This document shows, piece by piece, positions 33,653 to 46,341 of a DNA stretch of 64,000 nt. The position numbers were made by a program, and so were the translations under genes. Below the pieces are notes generated by a model, which was not told where the DNA came from, did no database searches, and saw only the letters and a list, made by a program, of their open reading frames with translations. The DNA comes from Linnemannia hyalina. Taxonomy: Eukaryota > Mortierellomycota > Mortierellomycetes > Mortierellales > Mortierellaceae. Each line of letters begins with the position of its first letter. Within the stretch, counting starts at the first letter, position 1. The stretch spans positions 1,922,001-1,986,000 of the forward strand of contig JAHRHY010000006.1 in NCBI GenBank assembly GCA_019671135.1, in the 5' to 3' direction.

Positions 33653-36600
33653 TTAATTCCTTGGGCTATTGGGACCACTCTTCACTGCCGATGACGAGGA
33701 TGAAGAAGACGTTGGCATCCCAGACACAGCTTGGTTGCCGCCATTACCATTACCGCCTCGACTGCCATGGCTCCCAATCACGTTCGACAATGAGCTGGAC
33801 GACAGCGCCGGTGATGTATGGTTTACACCAGCAGCAACACCACCACCACTACCTCCTAGTCCACCGAATGGCGAATAGTCAAATGGCGACATGGGTTGTT
33901 GTTGAAGCTGCGCATGCTGGTTGTACGATGAACTTCCTGACCTTGCCTGTGAACCAAAGAAGCTGTCCACAAACGAAGATGATGGTCCACCGCCTTGTTG
34001 CCGAGTCGTCGTTGGGTACATGGTCTGCTCAAGCGCGAATCCCGAATTCCATTGACTGTACTCTGACACGCCTCCTCCCTTGGAATCTGACAAGCCTATT
34101 GAAAAACATATCAATAGTGTTAGCAATTAAATATCAATACATATTTTTTAAAAAAACCCATCGGTGAAAGAGAATATACATACCATTGGATCCATGACTG
34201 TCAAAACCGTCCAAGCCGCGGCGCGCATGTCCATTGACTGTTCCAATCGGTGAAGGCAGGCCATGATGATTCGAGTCACTGCCACTGTTGCCCCAAAGAC
34301 TGCCCGTAGTTTGACCACTGGCTCCGCTGTTGCTTCCACGACCTCCACCAACAGCTCGCGATGGGGCCGCCGGACTGATGTTGTTGTTACTGCCGGTGGA
34401 AAAGCCAGAATCCAATAGTGAGTACTCGGCCTCGAACTTGGCAAACTCTTCAGAATCGATCGCGCCTGTCATTGCCAAGACATCCTTGATCATCTCCCCG
34501 TCAGCGTTTCCGAGATCCATATCCGACAAACCATAGCCCTGCAAACCGCCTAGCGTAGAACCTGCAGTGGGTGACCGAGGAAGGTGCTGCTGTTGTTGGT
34601 GCTGCCCAAGCTGGTGCTGATGATGTGAGTGCTGCTGAGAGTGTTGGTGTGGGTGCTGGGAATGGTGTGGGGCAGGTAAACTGGTAAGGAATGGAGAGCC
34701 GAACGGCGACATTGAACTACTGTCGCCTACAGGCTGCAAGAGTGGCGGTCCAGGTAATGACAGCCCAGGGGTCGCCCACAGATTGTGAGCTCCCATGGAC
34801 GACTGTTGATATCCTGCGCTGATCGGTGCAGGGAGCTCAAGAGAAGTCGGTGTGGGGCCCTTGTTGCTCAGGTTCATGTCCCATGTAGAATTCGCCGTAG
34901 GGAAACTGGAGAATCCTTGGCTAGAGCCATACCCCTGGTGTTCTGAGATATCCATGCTGCCAAACTTCCTTGCCAAGCCAGTGTCGCCCATTGACCCACG
35001 CCCGGGAGTACTCCGATCTAGTACAGATGCCGATGTTGCGCCAGGGATCTTGTATGCCGAGTTTTGGTGGAGCTGACTCGTGTTGATCGAAGGCGCTGTC
35101 AAGGGCTTGGTGTGCATAGTCGACGATGCTGCTGGTCCATACGAATAGGGCGCGCGTGTTGGAGGAGCGGGCTGACCTGTCCGAGGAGCAATAAAGCTGG
35201 CAAGAGTTGTTGCAGGGTGTGTAATCGGACTCGACATGGGTGAAACTCCTTGGTTTGAGAAAGATCGCCTTGTTGCCTGGTTCTGAACGTTGATGGCTGG
35301 CTGTTGTCCATTCTGCGCATGAGGCGGTGGGCGCTGGAGAACTTGCGTCGGTACTGACCGCGGTTGGGCTTGGGGTGCCATTTGATGTGTCCGCTGAAGA
35401 ATCTGAACAGGGTGGTTAACGGGGCGTTGCTGGACTGGGAACATCCCGGGAGGTCCATTGTGTGTCCGCTGATACGCCATCGGTTGGGCCTGCGAGTGGT
35501 GTATCGGCTGCTGTTGTTGAGGTTGCTGGTGATGGGGCTGGTTCGGATGTGGATGTTGTTGATGAGGAGGATGCCCAGAGTGTTGCTGTGATTGTTGTGG
35601 TAGCTGTTGTTGTTGTTGTTGTTGTGGTGGTTGTGGTGGTGGTGGTTGTTGTTGCACAGGCCTCACCGCAGGATGATGTCCATTCACAAAGGTGTCCTGT
35701 GGTCTGACCTGAGCTACTGCCTTTAGTGCATTCGCTGCATTTAGAGTCTGCTTTGCCCTGGCCTTCTCCGCTGCTAATTCTGCCTCATCTTCCGAATCAT
35801 CCGCCAACTGGGCACCGCTCGTCAACAAATCAATGGCATCTTCCACACGCCCTTCTGTCTGGACCAATGCCTTGCGAGACTCGCGCAATGGGAATCCCAT
35901 GTCCGTCATCCGTGTCACCACTAGCTGGGAAGGGCGGTAACTCGTTTTTGGTTTTGGAATCCGTGCTGCCACTGCAAGCGCAGGAGATTTGGCCGGTGCT
36001 GTTGGTGCTGCCGGCACTTGTCCTTTGGTTGTCGCCTCCGGTGATACTGTAGTCGCTGTAGTACGTGTAGCTGTCTTGGGGGACTGGCTTGATACTGAAT
36101 CCTGTATTGTCTTGACGTTAACCGATGGCAAAGCAGGGGACGAAGCAGCTGATTCCGAAGAGTGTTCCACTTTCGAAGCCGAAATTGCAGAGTGAGGGGT
36201 CTCCTTGAATGTCGGAGTGTTGTCATTACCGCCCTTGCCCTTCTTTTTCTTCTTCTTCTTGTTGCTGTTGTTGCTGTTACCATTGGGGTCGGACGCCATC
36301 GCCTTGAGACGCTCCAGCTCCTTCTCTTCCTCAAGTCGTCTCCTCAGGTCCGCTTCCAGTTTCTCTTCCTGTTTCTTTCGAGCAGCGTTGTCCTTCTCAG
36401 CCTCCTCGCGAGCAAGGGCTTCTTCCTTTCGGCGTTGTTCCTCCAACTGGGCGTCCTTCCGACTCTGCGCCTCCTTGACAGCCGCAATCGCCTTCTGAAG
36501 ATGCTGCATCGTGCTCCGATACTTTTGTGCCTTGGCGGTGTTGGCCTGTTTGGTGTTTGCCTTGGACGGTTTTTCAGACAATGCACTCTCTAATCCTGCC

Positions 36601-39600
36601 TTGGCTAGCAATTCGGGCGTGTTTCCTTTGAGATCTACAGGGTTGATCCTCGCGTGATGCTGCAACAAAAGCGCGACCAATTCCGCGTTGCCGTTCTGAG
36701 CCGCATAGTGGAGTGCCGACTTTCCGGAAACAATACAGGTCCTGTCGATGTGGTGGGCGGTCTTCTCCACCAGTAGCTTGCACACCTCAAAGGACGAAGT
36801 ATGTTTTGCTGCAGTATGAAGCGGCGTCAACCCCTCAGCATCAAGGGCATCCAGTGGCGCGCCTATAAAGAAATATTATTGAAGGACGTTAGCATACCGG
36901 CTGCGAATATGTAGCCCCCGTTATCAACTCCTGGAATTTTCGATTTAAGTAGGCAGCCAGGCATTCCTTGAAAGTGTTACCTTTGTCGATAAAGAAAGTC
37001 GCCAGATCTGCACATCCAACACGGACAGCAACGTGCAGTAAAGTCTCCTGTACGCCTCTCTCCTCACTGACCTCGCCAACGCCTTCGACCATCGTCATAT
37101 ACTCCCATCCAAAGAGTCGCGTCGCAGCGGTTGTAGAAAACCTTGGCAATCCCGTCAATGAACATGAATCGTCTGGAGTAGCGCCAATCATCTGCTTCAC
37201 TGTCTCGATCTGCGAAAGCATGGTGCATTGGAACAGAAAGGATCGCGCCGTTTGATCAGCTTCGGCTATTTTTCAGAAAAATTGAGTCAAGGGTACTCAG
37301 TTAGTCGGTTTGTCATATGTCTTACGAATCATGTATACAAGCAGCATACTGCGGGATCCGAATGTACTTACCAGCCTCTCGCTTCCGACGCATCTCCAGT
37401 TCAAGTTTCTCTCGCCTTTGCTTTTCCAGAGCCTCGCGCTTCCGACGCTCCTCGTCCTCGCGGCGCAATCGTTGCAGTAACTCGATACGATCTATATTGA
37501 TATGCATGAACATAAATAGGAATTGTTAATATAAAAATATATACCTCAGACTATGCTGTACGACGCATCAAAACGGCGCCCAACAAAATGCGAACGGGAC
37601 GGCGAGCGTACCCTTTTCCTGCTTTTGCTTGTGCCGTTCAGAAAGTTTCTTCTTGCGAAACTCCTCCTTGAGACGCCTTTCTTCCTCACGTACGCGACGA
37701 ACGGTCTCGAGCTTTAGCTTTTCTTCCTCGTAGGCCATCCGTTTGAGGTTGACATCGTCATAGTGGTGAGAATAGCCGTCGATAACATCCTGCTCATCGT
37801 CTTCTTCGTACTCGTCGTCATCCATGCTATCTTCTTCCTCGTCATCATCCTCGTCTCGTTCGTCGTCATCTTCGTCGTCTTCATCTTCCTCCTCGTCCGG
37901 CTCATCCTCGTAGCTGTCCTCTGGGAAATCAAGCGCATCTTCGTCGCCGTGATCGACACCACACCCACAGGGTGCCCGCTGTTGTGGGGGCGCGTTTTGA
38001 TGGTGTTGGCGAAAGTGCTGTTCGATCTGGTCTCCATGCAAGGTCATGGTTGCTGTTGCAAAGGTCTGATCCGTAAGAACCTCTCTCATTTTAGGATTCA
38101 AATCTAATCCACAAAAGGTCAGATGGAGAGAAAGAAGGAGATGGGAGTCTATTAGTTTCGTTTGCTCGACGCTTTTCGTTCCGAAAACACAATATATCAA
38201 CCACAACAATCCAGTTTGTCGCTCCAATAGGTGCAATAGAAGAGCTATGTCGATGAAATGAGAGCCATCTGTTCGTTCTTTGATTCGTGTTTGTTTGAAG
38301 GCCCTTCTTTACCTAGGTTGTCACGGAGCAGGGTGGCATATAACTCCATGAGCTCCTCGGGTGAAGGAGACAGGATATGTTCAGAGCCTTGGCGCAAAAA
38401 CTCTTCTGGTAGAGGCTTCCCTCCAAGTAGTCCTCGAGTCGTGTATTCAGCAAGGGCCGTCTTGACTCTCTATGAAGACGAAAGGGGTCATGGAAACGGA
38501 AAGGGGGAAAAGGGAAAAGGAAAGGAAATGGGAGCGGGTGAAGAACGAACCAGAAGGATAGTAAGGACAGGATGAATGACAGAGGGTGATTAGAGGTCGG
38601 TTATCCATATGAGTTAAATAACTCTTTCCACTGCAGTCGTGTGTAGGCCAGGTAAAAGCTCCACCAACACCGTAGTGTGTGAATCTCACTGGCACTCTCT
38701 CTCTTCTTGTTGTTTATTGTCCTCGGGTAACTGTGTTCCATGATCGCTCCGTTGGGTCCACTGTCTGTTGAAATGTATCCTTCCTGCACTGAGAGAGAGC
38801 GAATTACCCGAATGTGATCGTCAGGCTTGATGGGGCTTCCTTTCTCGGGGGCCGTCTACGATTAACAGACAAAATAGGAGGAGTAATCCCATGTCAGCAA
38901 CGTAGTGGCAAACAAAACAACGAAAAACTCTCCAATAGGTTCCAACGTTGTTATTGTGTGTGTGTGTATAGTTTTTTATGCCCCGAGGAAAACGGAAGGT
39001 GGAGAGATCATGTGAGCTGAAAAAGGCGGGAACTAATCAGAAGAAAAGACGTGCATGCTGATCCATTGTCCAAGTGCCGGTCGATCGGAGTGTTGTTGCG
39101 GCTCGTTAATGTCGCTTTGTTCCTTGACGATGTTTGGGTTGTTAAGGAAGAAAGAGTAAGGAAGTCGAAGGTGCTGGGAGTGAAGGAAGGATGTATGTAG
39201 GGTGGAAAGGAAGATATTCAATCGGCAGGTGTGGCCACCATTATTTTTTGTCGTCTTCTGCAGTCCACAGTGAGTCCACCACTGTTGGAACCTGGTCTGC
39301 GTTATTGAGTCTTTCAATCATCCCAGGGACTGATATCCCAATCCATTTGCCTTTGCACTTTTCGCCCTTCTAAACCATCATGTATGTGCACTCAAATACT
39401 GCAGCTGCAAAGGAAGCGAATCGAGAAGTGGGTTGTCCTTGCAGCAAACAAACAATCGTCGTTTGAGTATCTCTTCAAAGTTGTTGTTGTGTTGCGCTGT
39501 GTTGTGTTGAGCGGTGTGTACCTTGGCATATTCACGACAGAAGGCTTGGACCTGTTCATCATTGACCTTTTGTGCTTCGATGGGCCAGTCCTCGTTTTGG

Positions 39601-39680
39601 AGTGAGTGGGCCAGACAGGGAGCAGGGGACGTCGGTAGCGCAGGCATAGCTCGAGTTTTGCTCTTTTTGGCCGAAGACAT
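33653..39680 (-). CDS. Large ankyrin-repeat and UBA-domain protein with Gln/His-rich C-terminus
   Basis: Eight exons (39680..39522, 38855..38808, 38469..38313, 38103..37612, 37491..37372, 37265..36981, 36862..34184, 34095..33653) join in frame to 1,460 residues. Order of parts: a conserved-looking N-terminal region (DDHIRRVKTALAEYTTRGLL, SPSPEELMELYATLLRDNLD); an Asp/Glu stretch around 160-215; charged coiled coil around 235-325; ankyrin repeats around 395-520 (GLTPLHTAAK, GKSALHYAAQNGNAELVALL); a Lys/Glu coiled coil around 540-620 with a Lys run; a UBA domain around 731-770 (MTDMGFPLRESRKALVQTEG); a Gln/His/Pro-rich part after 820. UBA plus ankyrin suggests a ubiquitin-binding scaffold. The acidic and coiled-coil N-terminus recalls Nst1-type proteins, but I cannot assign it. 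Confidence 0.82.
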
Positions 39681-40334
39681 GTGGGGGAAGGGATTGGTGG
39701 GAATGTCGGTCTGTCCGTCGTTCTTTTTTTGGGTTGTTTTTAAATTCCTTTCGTCAGTGCCTCCTAGGTGGTGATGGTGGCAGGGTGGTGGAGGAGAGGT
39801 AGGGAGAGAGTGAAGAAGAAGGGGTTGGAGAAGAGAGGATGTTGATTCTACTTCGGAGTGTCGAGTCGTCTAGAGAAATGTTAAAAAAAAGGCGGATAAA
39901 GGGATCAACGATTCGATGAGTGGAAAAGGACAACTGAAGGACAAGCAGAAGAAGAAAAAAAAACGAGAGCAGGACAGTGTGCATCAACCAAACTATGTCC
40001 ATGTGACTGTGTTTTAAAAGGCTTCGTGTCGTGGAAGTGGCCCCTGTGGCACCTCTACTGCCACTCAACCAATATCAAAAAGGGCTGGTCTCGAAGGAAA
40101 ACCGTAAGCACAATTGTGGTAGATCGATAGATTGTGGAGCAAAGCACTCGAATATCTCCTCGGAACGATCGCGTCTCTTGTTGTCAGTCTGAATTTTTTT
40201 GTATTATTTGTTCTTTTCTTTTTTTTCTTTGCGGCTATGAAGTATAAGTAGTCGTTGGAATGAAGTGGCTATGGGTTCCTGGAGACCAGAGAGGCCTCGT
40301 CATCGCCACACACTCCGTGATCCAATGGACTGCT
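39681..40334. other. Intergenic: promoter of the ankyrin-UBA gene, 3' side of CTR9
   Basis: 654 bp with no gene. The part next to the ankyrin-UBA ATG is pyrimidine-rich on the coding strand. No named motif. Confidence 0.45.
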
Positions 40335-43300
40335 CTACTCCGACATGTCATCATCAGAATCGATGATCTCCTTCGATTTGCTATTAATACGAGTAAACGA
40401 AGAAGTGCATCATTGTCAGTGAATGTGAATCGATTGAGGCGGGGCGCAATATGGTTTTCAACAGCAAACAAAAGACTTACTACTTCTTGGAAGTGTTCCG
40501 GTGGGAGGTGGGATCACCGTCACGATCGTCCTCATCCCGATCTTCACTCTTGCTCCTGGCCCTGCCCTCAATCTCGGACTTCTTGCGAAGCTTGCCCTTC
40601 TTAGGTTCCTTTGGTTCCTTTGGTTCCTTGGGCTCCTTGGGCTTGCGCTCCTTCTTCTGCTTCTTGGTCTCGCGTTCGCCATTCTCAAACTCGCCTTCGC
40701 TCACCTCTTCATCACTGACCACCATACGCTTGCGCTCAGCACGCTCGCGGTTCAACTCATCCAACTCCTTCTGAGTCTCCTTTGCACCCAGATCCAATAG
40801 ACGACGTCTCTCCAGAATCTCCCGCTCCTCCTCCTCTTGCTTCTCAAGGCGTATCCGCTCTTCCTCCTCGCGCTGTGTCTTTTCATCCTCACGCTTCTGA
40901 CGAGATTCCTCTGCTTGGCGCTCCTTGTCTGCCTCGTGTGCCTCCTGATCCTTGAGCTTTCGCTCCAAAATGTTCAACAGCGAATCTCCGTGCTTCTCAC
41001 GTTGGGCTGCAATGTCGCGCTCATAGTAGACGTGCTCCTTCGTTGGCACAGCTGCCAATGACTTCAAGATTCTGTTGAACAGGTAAATAGATCGAAAACA
41101 GACAAAGCGATGCATTAGTACACCTGAGAGCATAGCTATTCACCGTGCAAACCCAACAGCAAAACATAGCCCCAGTGTCAGAACAACGTACCCCTTGGCA
41201 GTGCCCAAGCCAGCCATGGCATTCTTGATGTCGGCAATGGTGCGGTTCTCGCTCTGGCGATCCGAAACAAGCTGAGCGTAGGACTGTTGGATCAACGCAA
41301 TATCGTACAGGGTCGTCTTGTCGCTTGGGGCTAAGCGGAGTGCCCTCTGAGTCATGGTCAAAGCCTCCAGCATCTTCTCCGGGCTCTTCTCCTGCTTGGC
41401 CAGACAGTATTGCGCCTTGGCCATCGATAGCAACACATTGGGATCCTCGTCATTAAAGTATTTCTTGGAGGCACTGGCATACTATTTCATGAACGACAAT
41501 CAATGGTGGTCGGTAGTCAGCAATTCCGTTCAGCTTGTGAAATAAACACAAAGGAACTAACAACACGATAGGCTTACCAAAGTCACGGCGTTCATGTACT
41601 GTCCCATGTCAGCAGACACCAACGCCAGGTTGAGAGACAGGGCTGGAATGGTTGAAGCGTTCTCGTGAAGCTGCAGGAACATTTCCCTGGCCTCCTTGTG
41701 ACGACCGTGAACGGCCACATTGATGGCGATACCGTTGGCAGCGTAAGCATTGTGGGCATCGATCTTTAGAACCTTATCAAAGAACTCAAACGCCTTCTTG
41801 TAAAGCTCTTGTTTCTATGTGAGCAAGAAATAAAAGCAGGTACATTGGAGTGATGAGTGGCGGGTTAATCAGCGACACGTTGGTATCCAAGTTGCCTGCG
41901 TCAGAGTGTGATAACTGTCTTACGATAGCATTATCCTTCTCCTCGCGAGCAATGTTGAGCTGGATGTTGCCGAGAGCAATGAGAGCGTAAACATCGTGGC
42001 GGTTGATCTCCTTGACGATTCTCTCCATGGTCTTGCGCGAGTTCCTGATCTGGTTCTGGTTGAGCTGCAACATGCCCATCAATGTCCATGCATCCACGTT
42101 CTTGTTGTCGATCATGCCATAGACAACCTTGTAGAGCTCAGTTGCCTGCTCATAGTTGCCACGGTTCTGCTCAATCACTCCGAGACGAAGATGGGCGTCG
42201 GCATATCCATGGTACTTTTGAGCAATGTCCCTGTAAATCTCCTCTGCACGTGGAACCTCATTTCGCTCCTCATAGAGACGAGCCAGGTTGTAGCGAATTG
42301 ACGTGATGGTGGCTCTCGTAGCTGCGTCCACTCCGTTCTCCTCCATCTTGGTCTCGCAAAGATCCAGTGCCTTGTTGTAGCTGGTCTCAGCCGAATCCAA
42401 ACGTCCGTCCATGTGGTTGATCGCTGCAATGTTATTCAGGAGCTCGGGCATGTATTCCACAGTCTCGCCACGTTCGATCTTTTGACTGCAGATTCCAAGA
42501 GCAAACATGTACGCCTTGGTCGTCTTGCTGATGTCGGTCTGCTCGAGAAGCTGCGCCATCTCCGTGAACATGAGAGGATCCTGTATTGCGAGAGTGTTGC
42601 GTTCGTGGATAATGTTGGTTGCCTTGTCAAAGTACTCCAATGCCTTGCTCTTTGTTCCTGGTGAACGAGAGTAGATTGATCCCAAGACCTAATGATTCAC
42701 GAACGAAGAGAGAACGTCAAGATGGTCAGTGTAATCCGTACATGCATTCTCAGCTAGAACTTCAAATCCTGATGAGTTGCCCTGCGACTTACAGCAATAG
42801 CCTCGACACACTTAGGCTCCTTGGCGAGGATCCTCTCGAATGCAGTGATGGCAGAGGCGATATCCTGCTTGAACAAAAGCGTCTGCCCCAGTCCAAACTG
42901 AGCCATGTGGTTGTCGGGGTTGAAGCTGACTGCCTTTTGGTAAAGAGAGCATGCCTCGGAGTAGGCGCCCTTTTGGTGACTGATCTTGGCCATAATGTAG
43001 AATCCCTCTGACTGAACATTCTTGAGACCGGTGGAGTTTGATGCCTTGAGGGCGAGTTTCATGGCCTTCTCAGGTGCGCCGATCAATGTGAAATGTTTGC
43101 CCAAAAGGAGACCAGCAACGGGGTGGTGCTTATCGGCGTCGTATGCTGCCTTGAGGTACTGGAATCCCTGTTTGTATGTATCGTGCAATTCTTCTCCTGA
43201 CATATCCTGCTTCTTTGTCTTGTTGAATTCGATCATCGCGAGCATGACATAGGCTGTAGCGTCGCGAGGGTTCTATGTGGTGAAAGTGGATAGAACGTGT

Positions 43301-44396
43301 TAAAGCCCATATCTCCGGTGGACAGAATAATTTCCTGGATATGCACTACGATAGTGGATCAGATCAGTCCATTACCATCTCAATACAGCGTCTGAAAGAG
43401 GTAATAGCGGTATCCTCCATGCCAAGCTTGTAGAAACAAATTCCCATGCCAATTCTTGGGTTGGGTGTGCAGTCGGGAAGAAGTTTCAGAACCTGGCGGT
43501 AGGTGGTCAATGCTTGGGAATAGTTCTCGCGGATGATCTGAATACGAGCCATTCCAAGAAGAGCAGGGATGCTGCGAGGGTTCTCTCCCAGGACCTGCTT
43601 GAAGTGGCGATGGGCGTCGTCCAATGAGCTGCGAGCAAGCAACAACAGTCCTAGCGAGTTGCACCAGATGAAGATAATGTCGTGTAAGTTCATGAGTCTC
43701 CACCAGGTCATCCCTCGCTCCATTCGAACTATCTCGATACATATAATCCCGGGAATTACCTTTGCTGACCCAGGTGGTGTCGTCTTTGGGGTTGATCTTC
43801 TCGGCGGACCCCAAGTGTTTCGTTGCGTCTGAGAGATGAGTGTTGCGTTCTTGTGCGGTGACGCCGGGCTGGTATGCCTTGCGGATGTGGAGTGATGCGA
43901 GAAGATTGTGCAAGGGAAGGCGGGGGCGTGGGTTGGAGTCGTACTCGACTAAAATTATTTAGGAGATACTATTAGTCAGGAGTGCCTTCATTGCATCAAG
44001 TTGAGGCTCTTCGCCTGCCCATGGTAGATAAATGCAACAAAAATGTTGTTTTTTACCATGCAGACCGTCAGCCAGGATCTTGATGGCATAGTCGACATTA
44101 TTCTGACGAGCATACTCGAGCTAAAACACATGGAAATACAAAGAAGGCAACAAGTTATTAGCTCAAGAGTCAGTTCCCAGCCACTACACGAAGCAATTGT
44201 GGCGGTACTGAACGACTGAAAAGAGATGTAATAAGCTTACCGCGAAGAGGACGTAGTGCCTCAGAGGAGCTTCCTCGGACCTCAAGATTTCAAATAGCTC
44301 CGCAGGGTTGGGAAGGTTGGAGCGAGAGATCTCGAGGACATTGTCTGATCCCTTCAGAGGAATCTCCAAGGTGCCGCTGTAGTGAGGATTGTACAT
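40335..44396 (-). CDS. CTR9: Ctr9, TPR subunit of the Paf1 transcription elongation complex
   Basis: Scaffold subunit of the Paf1 complex, which travels with RNA polymerase II and promotes histone H2B ubiquitylation and H3K4/K36 methylation. Ten exons join in frame: 44396..44241, 44120..44057, 43948..43760, 43650..43376, 43272..42793, 42688..41924, 41814..41578, 41481..41192, 41071..40481 and 40380..40335, giving 1,030 residues. It starts MYNPHYSGTLEIPLKGSDNV. Tetratricopeptide repeats fill the middle (NPRSIPALLGMARIQIIREN, PDNHMAQFGLGQTLLFKQDI, NRHDVYALIALGNIQLNIAR). The C-terminal fifth is a highly charged Glu/Arg/Lys coiled coil, then KEP repeats. The final exon restores KSKEIIDSDDDMSE, an ending typical of Ctr9; without it the frame stops after TSKK. 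Confidence 0.95.
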
Positions 44397-44851
44397 GTCT
44401 CAATGATCCTTTCTTTTTTATTTGTCGCGTTATTGGGAGGTTGCAGTCAAACCGTTGTTGGGCTTGTTTTTTTTTCGTTTTGCTTGTGGTCGCCTGTCCG
44501 AGTGATGCTGGTTATGGTTCCTGTTCCTGGTTTCCTTAGAGTCGTGTTAATTCCCGTGTGGACGGATTCGTGTGTGGGGGTTTGAAACAAGGAAAGACAA
44601 GGAGTGGAGGAGTGGATGGAAATCGTTCGAACCAGACAACGACAAAAGGCGATCAGGGAAAATATGCCCTGGAAATAATGATTATAATAGCCTTTATTTC
44701 CAAAGTATATAAGAAAGTGACTGCCAATTGCATTTGTTTTCCTTCAGGCATCCCAAAAAAAAAAAGAAAAAAAGAAAAAAAGAAAAGAACCTCAGGCCTC
44801 TTTACTTTTCATCCCTCGCTCCCTCCTCACCACACACAACTCATTCATACC
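44397..44851. promoter_or_regulatory. Divergent promoter region, CTR9 / PXR1
   Basis: The 455 bp between divergent start codons is T-rich near CTR9. On the PXR1 side there is a purine run of A-A-A-G units (44755-44790) and a CA-rich leader. Confidence 0.5.
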
Positions 44852-46245
44852 ATGTCCTTAAAAGCCGTTCGCCATGCGAAGCAGAGGCTTGCTCCCGACC
44901 CACGCAACTTGCACTGGGCCAATGGTATGCGCCTTCTTCTTCCTCCTTCTACTTTCTCCAATCCAATATCACATTCACAAGTCACTTGAACCTTGGTTTC
45001 AACGGCTTCTTTTCTACCTGTCACAATACGGAACAACCAATTGACCACCCTTACCTCCTTGCATACGACAACGCCAAAATAGATACCAACAAGTTCGGAT
45101 TCAAAATGATGGAAAAGATGGGCTGGTCTCAAGGCAAGGGTCTGGGAGCCAAGGAAGACGGTGTTCAGGAGCATGTCAAGGTCCGCCTGAAGGAGAACCA
45201 GCTCGGAGTCGGCGCCACCAAAAAGTCCAGCGACAACTGGCTCGGCAACACCGACGCCTTCAGTCGTCTCCTCGCCGACTTGAACGAGCGTGTCGAGCAG
45301 GACTCGAAGGATAACAGCGCCGACAACAGCAAGGAGAACAGCGATGACGAGGACAATAAGGACGCCAGCTCGGACTCGGACTCGAAGGAGAAGAAGTCAA
45401 AGAAGGAATCCAAGGAGAAGAAGAACAAGAAGGAGTCCAAGGAAAAGAAGAGCAAGAAGGAAGGCAAGGAGAAGAAGGACAAAAAGGACAAAAAGGACAA
45501 AAAGGAGAAAAAGTCCAAGAAGAGCTCAAAGGAGAACGACGATGATAGGACCAGCATCATGGCCGCCATCAACGGTCGCAAGGCGTAAGTTTTCTACTAT
45601 GCTCAAAGGCTATCGCTGTTTGCTGGGGAACAGACTGGAGTGCAGGAAATGTTGAACTAACCACTTTTACGTTGTTCATTGTGGCTCTGAAATGATAGTT
45701 CAAGGCACAAATACCTCCGCAACAAGCACGCCGCCCTCCAGAACAGCGAGCGCCTGAACGAGATTTTGGGAATCAAGTCTGAGACAGCTTCGCCCGCCAC
45801 CTCTGGCATGTCGACACCCGTCTTGGAGGAGCCCATGACCTCGACCGACATCTTTGCCGCCCGCATGCAACAAAACAACATTTCCAGCACCACAGCAAAG
45901 AATGACGACGAGCCTGCTCGCCCCATGTTTGGAGGTCTTGGATTCGCCACATCTTCAGGAATCGGCTCAACAGGATACAACGGCTCTGGGCTCCGTGGAC
46001 TCGGATTTGTCAAGGCCACTGTATCGGTGATGCCTTCCACGATAGAAACCAAGGTCGAGGAGACTGTTGTCGTTGTGTCTACCCCTGCACCTGTTGCTCC
46101 TTCAGTAGAGCTGTCTGCATCTGAAGAGTCTGCCAAGGAGGACAAGAAGAGCAAGAAGGAGAGCAAAGAGAAGAAGGAGAAGAAGGAGAAGAAGAGAAAG
46201 TCGGAAGATTCTGATAACTCTCGCTCTAAAAAGTCGAAGAAGTAG
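44852..46245 (+). CDS. PXR1: G-patch protein PinX1/Pxr1 (rRNA processing, telomerase regulator)
   Basis: Nucleolar cofactor that activates the helicase Prp43 through its G-patch in pre-rRNA and snoRNA processing; the human homologue also restrains telomerase. Exons 44852..44924, 45083..45584 and 45699..46245 give 373 residues. The N-terminus MSLKAVRHAKQRLAPDPRNL leads across intron 1 into NDTNKFGFKMMEKMGWSQGK, the G-patch (about residues 26-70). HIKV-type and LGVGAT motifs follow (EHVKVRLKENQLGVGATKKS), then NWLGNTDAFSRLLADLNE. Lys/Glu/Ser-rich KEKKSKKE repeats occupy about 120-185 and the end. RHKYLRNKHAALQNSERLNE is the second conserved block. It is divergent from CTR9 and ends 96 bp from the carrier gene. 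Confidence 0.92.
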
Positions 46246-46341
46246 ACGACTATACATTTTTGCATTCCATTCCCATAAAAATACAGCATCTTTCTCACTT
46301 TAATGATATTCTAGGCTGGGTTTAATGAGACGAATGTGGTG

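Noticed and set aside
37763..38107. Very hydrophobic plus-strand frame (Val/Ile/Phe-rich) resembling a membrane protein
   Set aside because: It is the antisense of the Asp/Glu stretch of the ankyrin-UBA gene.
40501..41061. Leu-rich plus-strand frames under CTR9
   Set aside because: They are the antisense of the Lys/Glu-rich C-terminus of Ctr9.
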